Below are positions 1 through 11,198 of a stretch of 64,000 bases of DNA, piece by piece. The position numbers were made by a program, and so were the translations under genes. The stretch covers positions 1-64,000 of the forward strand of contig JAIWNE010000036.1 in NCBI GenBank assembly GCA_025331445.1. The letters are read 5' to 3'. This DNA is from Blakeslea trispora. Its lineage: Eukaryota > Mucoromycota > Mucoromycetes > Mucorales > Choanephoraceae. The notes below the pieces were generated by a model, which searched no databases, had not been told where the DNA came from, and worked only from the letters and a program-made list of their open reading frames with translations. Each line of letters starts with the position of its first letter. Positions within the stretch are counted from its first letter, which is position 1.

Positions 1-1
1 T

Positions 2-922
2 CGAGATGGCGCTATGCCGAAAAGTCACTATTGGCACAAGATTGATAAGAAGAGACAGGTAAATCATGAAATCTTTCCTATGAGTGCTGCTATCTAATAT
101 GCCTTGTAGTCTCCTATCAATGCTGTGTGGCTCTCTGTCTTTATCGCTTCCCTTTTGAGTTTGCCATCATTGGGAAACTCGACTGCTTTTTCTGCCATCA
201 CATCTGTGGCCACTATTGGCCTTTACATATCCTATGCCATACCTATCTTTGCAAAACTCATTAATCGAAAGCGCTTTGTTCGGGGCCCTCTTCATTTAGG
301 TCGCTTTTCAGATGTCATTGGCGTGTAAGTACTATTTAATGAAACGAAGCTAGATAAATATGGTTATAACAAAAGTGTTGTTTAGCATTGCCGTTCTTTG
401 GATTTGCGTTATTACCATTTTGTTTGTGCTGCCACCCATATGTAAGTTTGAATACGGATAGGAAGCGATATCGTAAATCTTACTTATAGCTTATGTTCAA
501 CAGACCCTGTTACTCCTATCTCCATGAATTGTAAGTTACATTTAAGCTAGCTTTGTTCCTTTAGAAATTTGTCATTAACCAACGGTCTCTTCAACAGATG
601 CTTCGTTAGCTGTTGGCCTTGTATGTTTAGGTGCTGGAGGTAAATTTTAAAAAAAAAAAACTGATTGCGAAGGTCAGAAAGTACGCAAAACTCATAAACA
701 AAAATAGGTCGTTATGCTATAGATGCTCGCAAATGGTTCTCTGGTCCAGTTGTTAATTTCGAAAACGATGGAAGTCATACTGAACTTGAATTAGAAAAAA
801 GTGGGTTTGAGTCCAAGGATGACATCGAGAGAAACAATAATGCTGAAAACACAAACACTGCAGCCATTATTGACAAAAAGCCTGATGTTCAAGTTTCACA
901 AGTTGAAGCAGCTCAGCAGTAA
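2..922 (+). CDS. amino-acid/GABA permease, C-terminal part (5' end outside window)
   Basis: This is the 3' portion of an APC-superfamily amino-acid permease of the GABA/choline type (UGA4/BAT1-like), which imports amino acids across a membrane by cation symport. The window opens inside an exon reading RDGAMPKSHYWHKI, a loop typical of the family. After an intron ending at 109 comes a hydrophobic exon with the family string PSLGNSTAFSAITS and a YAIPIF membrane segment. Further short exons carry the segment before LPPIYPVTPISMNY and a last membrane helix (LAVGLVCLGAG). The C-terminal tail is hydrophilic, acidic and presumably cytosolic, ending in AAQQ. At least four introns with GT/AG borders keep the frame open. 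Substrate cannot be read from this part. Family assignment is strong; GABA specificity is only likely. Confidence 0.88.
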
Positions 923-1400
923 TTAACTAATCTATTTTTCATTGTATGTATTTATATAAGCTTTTGCATTTTAGTATATCTTTATAGTTATAATTCACAA
1001 ATCCTGTTTCATGATACTGATTACACTTTATTCGGGAATTTTTGGAACATTTTTAGAAAATTAAATTAAATAAAATACAGAATAATTCTTAAATCGAAAA
1101 TCCAATCTATCAGAATACTAGGAAAATAAAAAATGGATTCAAAAATAACAGTGAACTAGAATTACTTGCACCAAATGATAGAATAGCCAAAAGAGAAAGA
1201 AGTTAATAACGAAGCAACTTTATTAGAAAAAAAGACCTTTTGCTTAGTATCTGCCAATGGTTTTTCAGTTTTTATATTTTTGAATTTGATACTATTTCAG
1301 CAATACTCATTCTAGAAATAAATGTACATTTTGTTTATTTTTTACAATATTCAAATGCAAGACTCTAGCATATTTCTGTAACTGACATTGTGTTCTTCAA
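923..1400. other. intergenic, no gene seen
   Basis: AT-rich spacer after the permease stop. No open frame with coding character is visible. Positions 1017-1035 carry a 19-nt string (CTGATTACACTTTATTCGG) that recurs exactly at 29099-29117; see findings. Confidence 0.5.
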
Positions 1401-1429
1401 GGAGAGCTAAAAAAAAGTGAGAAGAGTGC

Positions 1430-2330
1430 ACATACTGGGCTGCCAAAAACAATGTATTCATCGAATCTTCGGCGGACGTTCTTCAACCTCCACCAAGGCC
1501 ATGCTCCACATTACAAACTTGCCTCGCATGCAAGAACACATTCTGCAGGCCCAATGAATCCCCTGTTCCTCACAATTACCAGATGACACTCTTCTGACCA
1601 AACTCATTCTTTTCCTTCAATAATCGTCAAATTGTTCCCAATGGTTACACTTACACCGATCCCTTTGCTGAAAACGTTGCCCCTCTTTCTCCACCAATAT
1701 CGATAGACGCTCTTTCAAACGGATTCGCTATACATTCCTTCGTGATGGCCTCTCGGAAAGCCGGAATGGTTGCTACTCAAAATACCTCTCTGCTTGTCGA
1801 AAAAAAAACGATAATGGGTTCTAATATTATGGCTACCAATGGCTAATCAAGAACGCAGTCGCCTTGTTCGATGGCGTCTTGGTTGGCTACCTCATGGTTG
1901 TCCTTGTTCCTGCCTTCTACACCCTGACCAGTCCTTCACCAGAGCCCGCGCTATCCATTGCTTACAAATGCATAACCGATTGCAGATGCCGCTACTTATA
2001 GAAGATCTTTTGTTTTTCCTTTTGAACATCTTTTCAATCAAAAAGGCTCACTCACCACTCAAGTTGTCTTTCTGGACAATCTGTTGGCCAGCTACATGTC
2101 ACATGCTCCATAATATGGATTGCCTTGCTCATTCGACTGTCCTCTACCCCAAACGATACTGGTTCCCTTCTGCTACAATGGTTGTTCCCTCCCTCTGATA
2201 CCACACATGCAGTGTGATTCCTTTTCTTTTGCCTTTTGCCTCCAAAGGATTTTTAGCCCCTCATGCGGTTTGATCTGGCTAGGGCAATTCAGCTTTCACA
2301 CTCTGTGCTCAACGGCCATTTAATAAAAAT
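1430..2330 (+). pseudogene. decayed coding stretch of unknown family
   Basis: This stretch has richer, codon-like composition than its flanks. It reads as protein-like segments in different + frames separated by stops, for example NRQIVPNGYTYTDPF followed by a hydrophobic segment GVLVGYLMVVLVPAFYTL near 1880-1930. No single frame or plausible intron set restores a full protein. I do not recognise the family. The hydrophobic stretch hints at a former membrane protein, but no function is assigned. It could also be a mobile-element remnant. 2331-2681 downstream is AT-rich 3' flank of the minus-strand neighbour. Confidence 0.3.
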
Positions 2331-2681
2331 TGACATTAATCGTATGCAACAATAATTTGTTTGAATGACATGAATCGCGCCAACTAGTCACATCTCAAGG
2401 CATTTGTTTTGTGCAAAGACAAAGAAACTGCTTTGACAACCAATAAAGAAAAGTGAATAACCTTAGTCTACAACATATTAACAAATGATCTAGATTAAAC
2501 ACACACACAGACAATGCTTTTGAGTACCTAAAAAAAAAAGCAATGAAGAGCATTCATCTAATTTGTGTATTTTCATCCTTTTTCTTTGCGAAAAGAAACA
2601 CACAAATATATGCACATACACAAAATATGCTGGATTCTAAATCATACGAAACAATACAATGGCTGGACATTTTAATTTTTT

Positions 2682-3747
2682 CTAGTCATCTCTACTATCG
2701 AATTGCTTCCAAACAGCATTTTCATCTTCATCATCGTTTTTGTCTAGTGCTCCACCACGCTCTTCTTTATCAAATTGGGATGCGTCCACAGAAACATCAC
2801 CTTCATCCATAAATTTAGCATCGGAAAGAGCAAGCGTCTTGTCTTGTTCAAACAATTGACGACCTAAACATTTTATATACATACAATAGGTAAGCCTATA
2901 AATATAAATATAGATAGGCAACATCAATACATAGATATGTTACCTGTCAATTTTCCCTTTAATTCCTTCTCTCGTTGCGCTTGCAAGAAAACTTCTTTTG
3001 CCTTCATTTCAGCATCAAATTTCTTTTTCCATTCGAGGAAGCTCTCTACTGTCACTTTAGTACCGTTAAATTTAGCTTGTTCGGCTTCTTCTTCTTTGCG
3101 TTTTCGCTCCTCAATTTCTGCTTCTTCTGCTCTCTTTACATCCAACACAATATTATCCAATTCTTCCTTCATAGCCATTACCATTGTAAAGATCATAGCC
3201 ATACCAATTGATTCCTCGGCCTACAAAAAAAAGTGTTTATTTAATCAGAGTCTATCAACATGCTTACAGGGCTACTTACTGCGTTCTTGACAGCTTCTAC
3301 AATTTTCGTATAATATGTTTGAGGAATTTGTCCTTGAATAGTTTCAATTTCGTATTCTGGTAATTCATCTGGGTAGTTGGGTGTATATGTGACATGTAAA
3401 GAAAGTCCACCTATTGAAAGCTTAGTCTTTTCCCCATTTCCTCTTCTTTTTCTAGTTGAGATCTCTCAACTTACGAGGATTCTCCTCATCTTGTTCTTCA
3501 GGAAATACAGAAACAACAAACTCTTTCTCGCTGATAGCTATCATAAAATGAATCAGTACAAGAAAATAGCTGAGATCAAGAACAATTCACTATAGTACCT
3601 TCGAATTCATCGGGGTAAATAGAAGCTAGGGCTTCAAGTTCATTAGCCTGTTCTTCAGCGTAATCTAACATGGATTTTAGTTTGACAGCATTCTCAAAAA
3701 GTTCGCGTCAAGTTTCTTTTTTTTTAGCTCTTCGCTTTACCTGTCAT
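2682..3747 (-). CDS. RWD domain-containing protein, RWDD1/Gir2 family
   Basis: A small acidic protein of the RWDD1 (DFRP2) / yeast Gir2 family. Known members bind the DRG2/Rbg2 GTPase and Gcn1 and act in translation control in the cytosol. The first exon is tiny (MTD, start at 3747). A GT-AG intron (3665-3740) joins it to DYAEEQANELEALASIYPD, the classic start of an RWD domain. The RWD domain continues through FVVSVFPEEQDEENP, a YTPNYPDELPEYE core and TYYTKIVEAV. The middle is a charged coiled coil (EERKRKEEEAEQAKFNGTKV, then FLEWKKKFDAEM). The tail reads DEDENAVWKQFDSRDD, a typical RWDD1 ending. At least five introns are needed. The gene is head-to-head with the RCC1-like gene, starts about 310 bp apart, so the promoter region is probably shared. 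Confidence 0.88.
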
Positions 3748-4057
3748 GTTAATCTAGGGTTGGTGCAGTAAAAATGAGTTCAAAGGGATATAAAAAATTA
3801 AAAAAAAGCTTTCTCGATGCAGCCAATCAAACACGTTCAACTCAGACACGCGTTTTAATGCGTACTTTCTTTTCCAGGTACACTAGAGAAAAATTGTGTA
3901 TGCAAGCACCTTTTATCGCTCTTTTTCTTTTCATACAAAATATACAAGAATTTATATAAGGCTTGACATAATCATTTTCGGAACAACTAACATCATTTGT
4001 CTGCTTGAAAAAGAACTGTTGAAAAAAGACTTTCTATTTTTTTTTTCAAAAACGAAA

Positions 4058-5204
4058 ATGCATAAACTCTATTGTTTTGGATTTAATGTATTTGGTCAGG
4101 CGGGAAGCGAGACAGAGGCAATTTTGTCTTCTGCTTGCATACACAAGGATATAAAGACAGTATTATATGCTGGTTGGGAAGTAACAATTGGAATTGGCTG
4201 TATGCACACATTCTCCTATTTAAATGTAGAGAGAAAATTAACTTGAAAATTTAGATAATGATTTATTGTTTGCCTGGGGTCTCAAATCTGCTTTAATTGA
4301 AAGACTCATGGAGCTATGTAAAGCAACCGTACCACATAGTATATTTGGTGATCCAGATACAGTTATGGGCTTTATTGATAACCATGAAATACTTACCTTG
4401 ATTACACCTACCCTTGAATGTTCTTTTGAAGCAATAAGTCATGCAGCCTATAGTCAACATTATGTCTATATGTTGAATAAGCAAAAGCAAGTGAAGCGTT
4501 TGAATTGTCAAAGCTTGGATTGTGTGGATTTTGAGGCCCTCATTCTGCCTCCTGTCAATGCCATATTTGCCTCCAACCAGCATATTTTATTCTTAACAGA
4601 CTCATTGGATGTGCCTGTATATGGTCTCGGATCCAATAAGCTCTGTCAACTGGGCATCTTGGAAGAACAATACATAGATCAGCCAGTGGCTATTGAGTAT
4701 TTCTGTGGGCTGATGGCCAAAGCAGAACATGCGAGCTGTGGACTGTTTCACTCTGCTGTTGTTTTGAATGGTGATGTTTATACTTTTGGATGGTCAAAAG
4801 ATGGTCGTTTGGGCACTGGAAATTATGACAAAGAAGAAGTTGTGTCATTAGCACAATACAAAGATGAACTGGATCAACCAGTAGAAGTGTATGCTATTCA
4901 AGTATCCTGTGGATCAGCACACACACTTGTACTAGATGGTAAATAACATCATGAAATATAACCATCCACTAAGTAAAATCAACATTAGATCAAGGGCAGA
5001 TATGGTCTTGCGGTAGTAGTAAGTTGATTGTGTATGCTTGAATCAAACTAAATCCCTTTGTTTTTTTTTGCTTGCTTAGACAAATATAAACAATTGGGTA
5101 GAAAAGGTGTTTCGGATGATCATTATTTTCGCAAAATAGAATATATATCCAAAGCAGTAAGTTGCTTTGCTGGTCGTTGGACAACTTTTGTACACACGCT
5201 ATAA
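4058..5204 (+). CDS. RCC1-fold beta-propeller protein, RCCD1-like
   Basis: A protein of roughly 330 residues with divergent RCC1 repeats. Blade motifs are YCFGFNVFGQAGS at the N-terminus, FAWGL, VYGLGSNKLCQLGI, VYTFGWSKDGRLGTG and IWSCGSNKYKQLG. Each follows the FG/GxNxxGQLG pattern, with CGSAHTLVL-type strands between. Length and degenerate early repeats resemble human RCCD1 rather than the RanGEF RCC1, which is also present nearby (8421-10061). Members act as adaptors, some at chromatin; the role here is unknown. The start MHKLYCFG is the first ATG that begins a blade. An intron joins GIG to YNDLLFAWG, and two short introns lie near the 3' end. The stop at 5204 lies 37 nt from the convergent Mrp51 stop. 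Confidence 0.8.
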
Positions 5205-5241
5205 ACGACAAAGAAAACCAATAGTAATTAAAGGAGTGGCT

Positions 5242-6150
5242 TTATTTTGTGTTTGCAATCAAGCTTGAGATTCTGCTCATTAACTTTTCATGGTCAGGAT
5301 TGGCTTGTACTCTATGATCATCATCCTTTACAGTCTCTATTGGTCTACGCTTTCTGGTCATAAACATATTTTCAGTAGGCATAGTGAGTAATGAGTTGGT
5401 ATCTCTTTCGGAGGCCTCCATTTCTAACAAAAGAGGCAAACTGGATCCGGTTCCAGGTTGTGTAACACTCAACACGACTCGGGGTTTGCCATCTTCATCA
5501 ATCGATGCTGATTCAACAAAGAATGGTCGAACATAACGATCTCCCTTCTGTCTCAGGTAAACTGAGGCACGCTTAGGCAAGAAAGCAACAACACCACCTA
5601 CACCAACTGCATAACCATTGCCATCGTGATTGAGAATACGACCTTCTACAGGATATCCAGACTCTACTTCAATGTCGCTATAGGTAGGACCGACAATACC
5701 TTCAGAAGGACTTTCTGCAAACGTGACATGAAGGAACTCAAACACTTGCTCGGGCACCATCTGCTTCTTGGCCAAGAGTGCTTGAAATTCAGGTGCCAGG
5801 TGAACACATTGCTTTAAGAATTGACGAAAGTCAGCAGGGGTCATTTTAGCAACATTATGTACAATGCTGTCTGAACGAGGAGCAGGACGTTTTGAGTGGG
5901 GAAAGTTTTCTTTCCAGCGCTTGACAAACAAGACCTGGCTGTTGCCAGATTGCCAAGGTGTTTGATGTTCGGCTGTGTCTAAAGCATCAATAGTTGCATA
6001 ACGAGTGCGAATGACAGTGGGTAAGTTGCGTTTTAAGCCCCAGTCGCCGATCTTTTTGTGCTTTAAAGGTGTTGTGTAGACTTGATTCAATGTACGATCA
6101 TAACTTGCTAGTCGAGAATGACGAAGAAGGCTTGCAAAGCTATTGCTCAT
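5242..6150 (-). CDS. MRP51: mitochondrial small-subunit ribosomal protein Mrp51 (bS1m)
   Basis: An intronless frame of 302 codons for the Mrp51 family of the mitochondrial 37S ribosomal subunit. In yeast Mrp51 is needed for translation of mitochondrial mRNAs and occupies the bS1 position. Family hallmarks are the N-terminus SFASLLRHSRLASYD, the GDWGLKRNLP block, IDALDTAEHQTPW, and an MTPADFRQFL segment followed by a beta-rich domain (GYAVGVGGVVAFLPKR). The basic, Ser/Arg-rich N-terminus is compatible with a mitochondrial targeting sequence. Length is normal for the family. The start at 6150 is the ATG directly before the conserved N-terminal block. It is divergent from CSTF1 and convergent with the RCC1-like gene. 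Confidence 0.88.
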   Translation of the reverse strand: MSNSFASLLRHSRLASYDRTLNQVYTTPLKHKKIGDWGLKRNLPTVIRTRYATIDALDTAEHQTPWQSGNSQVLFVKRWKENFPHSKRPAPRSDSIVHNVAKMTPADFRQFLKQCVHLAPEFQALLAKKQMVPEQVFEFLHVTFAESPSEGIVGPTYSDIEVESGYPVEGRILNHDGNGYAVGVGGVVAFLPKRASVYLRQKGDRYVRPFFVESASIDEDGKPRVVLSVTQPGTGSSLPLLLEMEASERDTNSLLTMPTENMFMTRKRRPIETVKDDDHRVQANPDHEKLMSRISSLIANTK

Positions 6151-6793
6151 GGTGACTAGAAGAACCTTTTTTTTTGGTGCCCTGAAAAAAAAAAAAAAAA
6201 GAACAAGAGAGGCAAATTGAGAGAGTGCGTGTGTGGCTTATTGAAAGCATCAAAACAGTATAGACTGAATTTAGGTTTCCATGGCTACAAGTTATAACAT
6301 AGACTTGATGAAAACATAAGGTATCAAGTGCAATTACTTGTTAAGTATAACATAGCAACCAAATTTCAAAGTTCTCATGGTAACCCCGTTGTTAGAGAAT
6401 AGCAAATAAATAATTTGAATTTGTAGAATTGGATAAACTTTCCTTCTTGTTGTGTTGCCTTTTCTCGACTTTGACTCGCTTCATCCTAATACGATCAAAC
6501 ATAGGAAAACTTGTTTGGGACACAACATCTGATGATATTGCTTTCATTCTCCCTGCTTTTATCTTTCTCTAGATAGAAGTAAGAGAACAGGAAAGCCAAT
6601 TGCTTAATTGAGGACTGGGAAGTAAAAGAGAAGGACACTGTCAATAAGTACCTGGAAGCTGTTTCTCTCTCTTTTTCTTTTCTCAAATAGACTCATACAA
6701 TCCTCTCTCTTTATAAAGCAGTCGGGATTTTTTTTGAGTCTGAATTGCTTTGTTTTCTACTTTACTATTTTTTTTTCAAGTTTACTTTTAACC
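6151..6793. promoter_or_regulatory. divergent promoter region between Mrp51 and CstF50 genes, with TATA box
   Basis: A 643-nt spacer between two divergently transcribed housekeeping genes. On the + side a TATAAAG box lies at 6712-6718, 76 nt before the CstF50 ATG, within a pyrimidine-rich CTCTTT stretch. On the Mrp51 side there is a poly-A run (about 6184-6200) just upstream of the start. No other gene is visible. Confidence 0.5.
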
Positions 6794-8361
6794 ATGAACA
6801 ATAACCAAGTGAGAGAAGACGAAGTACTCTCATTGATAATAAGGCAAGAAAGAATGTGCTACTCTTATTGTTCCAAGTTCTTATAGCTTTCTTTTTGACA
6901 GCCAACTAGTTGCTTATGGCTATTCAGCAGTGGCACAGAGTGTAGCTGACGCGACAGGTGCCTCTACAGATATGCTTCCAAGCTCGAAACTATCAGAAAT
7001 GATACAGACGGCAAAATATAAGAGTAATTGAAACTCACGGCCGGATATTGAAGATCGAGATTGACACTGTTTCTTTTTCTTGTAGACGATGAAGAAGACT
7101 CGGAAGACGATTACTCAAACAAAGCCTTTAATCATAACTCATCAGAACAAGATACGGACGTGACCATGACAAGCTCCGGATTTGATGCCGAATCCCTAAA
7201 AAATGCTCGTAAGTCAGTCGAGTCGTCTTTCTGATCTCTTTTTGGACTCTTATTTTCTTTCCCTTAGAACCCAAGACTGCACCTGAATACAATCAACTCT
7301 ATTATACACAACACAAAGGACCTTGTCGTACGGCCATTTTTAGTTCAGACGGTCGATTTGCAGCTACCGGCTCTCATGATTCTTCACTTAAATTGCTAGA
7401 TGTCAATAAGATGAAGAATCGATCCGGCGATGCAGGCGACAAGCCAGTTATTCGAACACTGTATGATCACACCGAACAAGTCAACGACCTAAGTTTCCAT
7501 CCTAATGGCCTAGTCCTTGCCAGTTGTTCAAACGATCAAAGTATAAAGCTATTCGATCTATCAAAAACAGGTGTGAAAAGAGCATTTCGTTATTTACAGG
7601 TAGAAAAGAGTGTTTCAACAATGAAAGGATTGTGATTTAATGATCTGATACTCTTTTTTAATTAGGACGCTCAACCTGTAAATTCAATCTGCTTTCATCC
7701 ATCAGGTGACTTTCTATTGGCTGGTACAAAAGATGCAGCAGTGCGTATATACGATGTAAAGACACTGCAATGCTACACAAATGCTACTAGTGCCAGTATT
7801 CATCGTGGATCTGTCTCTCAAATCAGATATTCCAATTCAGGTAAAATTTTTGCTACATCCTCATTAGATGGTACAGTACGTATTTGGGACAGTACTTCCT
7901 CTCAATGTATCAAGGCATTTGAAGGTGCTCATGGCGGCACTGCAGTATCAAGTGTACGATTTACAAACAATGAACGGTATCTGTTAACAGCTGGTTTGGA
8001 CTCCACAGTTAGACTATGGGAAGTGTCAAGTGGTAATGTGCTGATGGAATATAAAGGACATGAACAACGCACACAAATGCTCCAACCTAGCTTCACCTAT
8101 AATGAAGGATTTATTGTTATCGGTGATGAAGCTTCAACAGATGTTGTTGTTTATGACACACAAACTGGTACACTTGTTAAGAGAGTCGTTGGCCATAACA
8201 ACTTGGTGAGGTGTGTGGCAGCTTCTCCAATAGACAATGGCATTTTGACTTGCAGGTAAGAAAGGAGGTCAAAAGAAAAGCAATCCTGTTATTTATCAGA
8301 TTTTTTTCTTTTTAGTGATGATTACCGTGCTCGCTACTTTAATACACCCTCTGATATTTAG
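6794..8361 (+). CDS. CSTF1: cleavage stimulation factor subunit 1 (CstF50), WD40 protein
   Basis: A WD40-repeat protein matching CstF50, a nuclear subunit of the complex that binds the GU-rich element in pre-mRNA 3'-end processing. Exon 1 (MNNNQVREDEVLSLIIRQ) and exon 2 (QLVAYGYSAVAQSVADATG) form the helical N-terminal dimerisation region. An acidic linker (NDEEDSEDDYSN) follows, then the seven-bladed propeller opening with YYTQHKGPCRTAIFSSDGR. Repeats show the GH-x-WD spacing: SHDSSLKLLD, SNDQSIKLFDL, TKDAAVRIYD, SLDGTVRIWD, GLDSTVRLWE and a final SDDYRARYFNTPSDI. Four or five introns are seen, all short GT-AG. It ends at 8361, 59 nt before the convergent RCC1 stop. Confidence 0.88.
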
Positions 8362-8420
8362 ACTTGCAAATAACAATAATAATAAAGAGATAAAAAAAAA
8401 GAGAGAGCTAAAAGATGTTT

Positions 8421-10061
8421 TTATTGTTCATTTTCAGCAACAATGAAGTAAGTTGTAGCATCATTTGCTGCTCCGTCGATCACTCTTCCTCTCTGCTGGA
8501 TGGATTCAAGCAGACTTGGCAGGGTGACATCTGCTACCTCATAAGTTCCAAGTTGATGGTGCTCTATACTTCCATAGCCCCAGACTTGGCCATTGACACC
8601 TATAGCAAGCACATGGTCGAAACCACTGATGCCTTTCTTGAGCTCTACAGGTGGCACCCAAGGGTTCCTTAAGGGTATTCCGACGGCGTAATAGAAGTCT
8701 CTGTCTTTGGATCGGATGGCACCAAGAGGCGGATTTGCTTCATCAATGACAATGCCAAGTTGGCCATGATCATTTCGGCCAAAAGCAACTAAAGAATGAT
8801 CACTCATTTGAACAACAGTATGGTCAGCACCAGCGGCAACAGAGATGGGTCCCGGTTGTTGTACTGGCTGTCTTATATTTCGATGATGTTTTTCCAGAAC
8901 AGCATCTGTTTCCATCATCATGTTGTATTGATCCTCTGCTGTTATCTTGAGACGCTTGGCAAAAGCCCTTTGCATTTCGTCTAGAGATCTTTTTCCAAAT
9001 TTCTTCTCTCTGACCAGATGGCCAACATCAGTACCAACACAGTTTTTAAAGCCTGTGACCAACTGAGGCGCCACAATAGACTCTGGCCCTGCTGTATCTT
9101 GATCTTCCTTTGGTTCAGACATACTCATGATGCCACATTGGTGAAATTTGTTGGCTCCCCAAGCAAAAAGCTGGCCATAAGCATTGATAGCCAAAGAGTG
9201 GAATTGGCCACAAGCGATATGAACAATGCGATTCAAGGCAATCTTTTTAGGAATCAAGTCAAGTTTGGTCTGTTTATTATGACACCCAGGAATTCCTAGC
9301 TGATCGAATTCGCCACATCCCCAGGAATAGACTTGACCATTCACGTCCAGTGCCAAACAGCATGTGGCACCAGCAGCAATGCTGATAAAGGGAATCGTAC
9401 TAACATGGTCTACAATACGAGGATGATACTGTATTTTCACATGAGGCAGATAACCATAGATTTCTTTTGATCCCTAATCACGCTAAAATGTCAATAAGGT
9501 TTTCAAAATTTATCATTGTGCGCTGTACTTACCATATATGTCCCCCATGTATAGAGTTGACCTTTAGTAGTAAGAGCCATCGAAAAGGTACCGCCACAAG
9601 CAATATCTCTGAACTTGATGAACTTGATAGGTGGATGATTGACTAGTCCAGGAAGATTAGGATTACCTTGCCTTCCTAAAGCGCCATATTGAGGATCTCC
9701 CCAACTATAAATCTGATTGATAACGCAAATTCAAAAATTCATCAGCATGGAATTCAGAAAAACGTATACAATGTATCACCTACAGTTCCCTTTTGGCTCA
9801 ATGCAAGCACATGATATGGGCTAGCAGACACTTTTACGATTGGAACATCCTCCAATCCACTTACTCTTATAGGAAATGTAATATCTTGCTTTTTTGACAT
9901 TTTGTTTTCACTATCATCTGTCTTTTTACTACCAACAATGTACAGTGTACCTGCTTCTTGTTTTTTGGAATCTGTTTGAAATGTCTAAAGTCAAAAGATA
10001 TACCAATTAAGCACAAAGCATGTCTACCTGAGGAGGAAGGCAATGAAGGTACTGCACTCAT
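8421..10061 (-). CDS. RCC1-family protein, probable Ran guanine-nucleotide exchange factor
   Basis: A full RCC1-type seven-bladed propeller. RCC1/Pim1 loads GTP on Ran at chromatin and drives nucleocytoplasmic transport. Blades are seen in order: LYIVGS, YSWGDPQYGALGRQG, LYTWGTYGSKEIYGY, VYSWGCGEFDQLGI, LFAWGANKFHQCGI, LVAFGRNDHGQLGI, VWGYGSIEHHQLGT. SLAIN- and LALDVNGQ-type strands lie between them. Exon 1 (MSAVPSLPSS, start 10061) joins after a short intron to DSKKQEAGTLYIVG; two further introns lie near 9480-9530 and 9715-9780. Between blades 5 and 6 is a long basic, helical insertion (EKKFGKRSLDEMQRAFAKRL). Exchange activity is inferred from family only. It is divergent from MDP1, with starts 235 nt apart. 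Confidence 0.8.
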
Positions 10062-10296
10062 CGTTCTAGAAAGATATAAAAACAGGAGAGACGAAAAAGC
10101 GACAAGAGTAAGCAGAAAAGAAAGAAACAAGATTTGCATAAAGAAATGACAATTTCTTGACATGTAATTTATCATTTTCTTGTGGAACCATTCATGCTAC
10201 AAGTGTTGAAAATCAAAAAAAAAAAAAGAAAAAGAATTAGGCGCAGCACAAGCTTTTTTTTTTAACGCAAATTTCCATTTTATCAACAACCTCATA

Positions 10297-11198
10297 ATGA
10301 CCAAAACAGAGAAGATAGAAGAGTTTCCTGAAACTTTACCCGAGATGATCGTGTTTGACCTCGACTATACTCTTTGGTCTGAATGGTACGTTTGATCTAG
10401 CAAAAACAGAAAATCAAGTAAGGCTCAATGAAAACGAAATGACCTTAGGATCGATTGTACTTATGGTAAGGCAGCTTCAACAAGAGAGAAAGGGCACATA
10501 TTTCTTTTCTCGTTCTCGATAACACTACAAACCCCTTTTTTCTTTTTAATAACAAATGTATATCTAGGACCACCTTATACTTATGAAGAAGAAGCCAATC
10601 ATATTGTAAATCAGTAAATGTTTTTTTAAATGGGTTTTTGGTACGAATCTAAATTTGGCCCTTCTGTTCTGTTCTATAGCCGAGGAGAGATCTTGCGTCT
10701 TTTTGAGCACACTACCACTATTTTTTCAACCATCAAGTCTTTTCCTAATACAAAAATTGGAATTGCTTCCAGGACAGGCACTCCAGAATGGTATGTTTAT
10801 ACAAAAAAAAAAACCTGTGATGTTTGTTTCTAAATGACTTTCTCTTTTTGCTTACTCGCATTATTTTTTTATATCTCTTTAGGGCTGCAAAAGCACTGCG
10901 ACTTTTCAAAGTTCCTGAGTTAGATTCAACACTAGAAGAAAACATTGATTATTTTGAAATGTATCCTGGAAGTAAGCTCAAGCACTTTAAGGAGCTTTCA
11001 AAGAAGTCAGGCATCGAATGCCATAAGATGCTTTTCTTTGATGATGAAAGTAGAAACCGAGAAGTGACAAAACTAGGTGTTCATTTCGTTCAGGTCAATA
11101 CCCGTAAGGGCATTACGCCTACCCAATTTATGACTGCATTGCGAAATTATGCAAGCAACATTAGCCCTAAGCAATCCAAGATGCAAGATTATTATTAG
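10297..11198 (+). CDS. magnesium-dependent phosphatase MDP-1 (HAD superfamily)
   Basis: A HAD-family phosphatase of the MDP-1 group, eukaryotic enzymes that use an aspartyl nucleophile and Mg2+ and are linked to protein-tyrosine or fructosamine-phosphate dephosphorylation. Exon 1 carries motif I, MIVFDLDYTLW (DxDxT). Small exons IDCTYG and PPYTYEEEANHIV lead to RGEILRLFEHT. The GIASRTGTPEW segment (motif II region) is followed by AAKALRLFKVPELD, EMYPGSKLKHFKELS and motif III, FFDDESRNREVTKLGV, all diagnostic of MDP-1. Five short exons are required. The start at 10297 is the first ATG and precedes the motif by about 20 codons. Length (about 190 aa) is normal. Confidence 0.88.

Noticed and set aside
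2937..3290. Plus-strand open frame of 117 codons
   Set aside because: It is the antisense of the RWDD1/Gir2 coiled-coil exons; its composition (Ser/Phe-rich) is that of a mirror frame.
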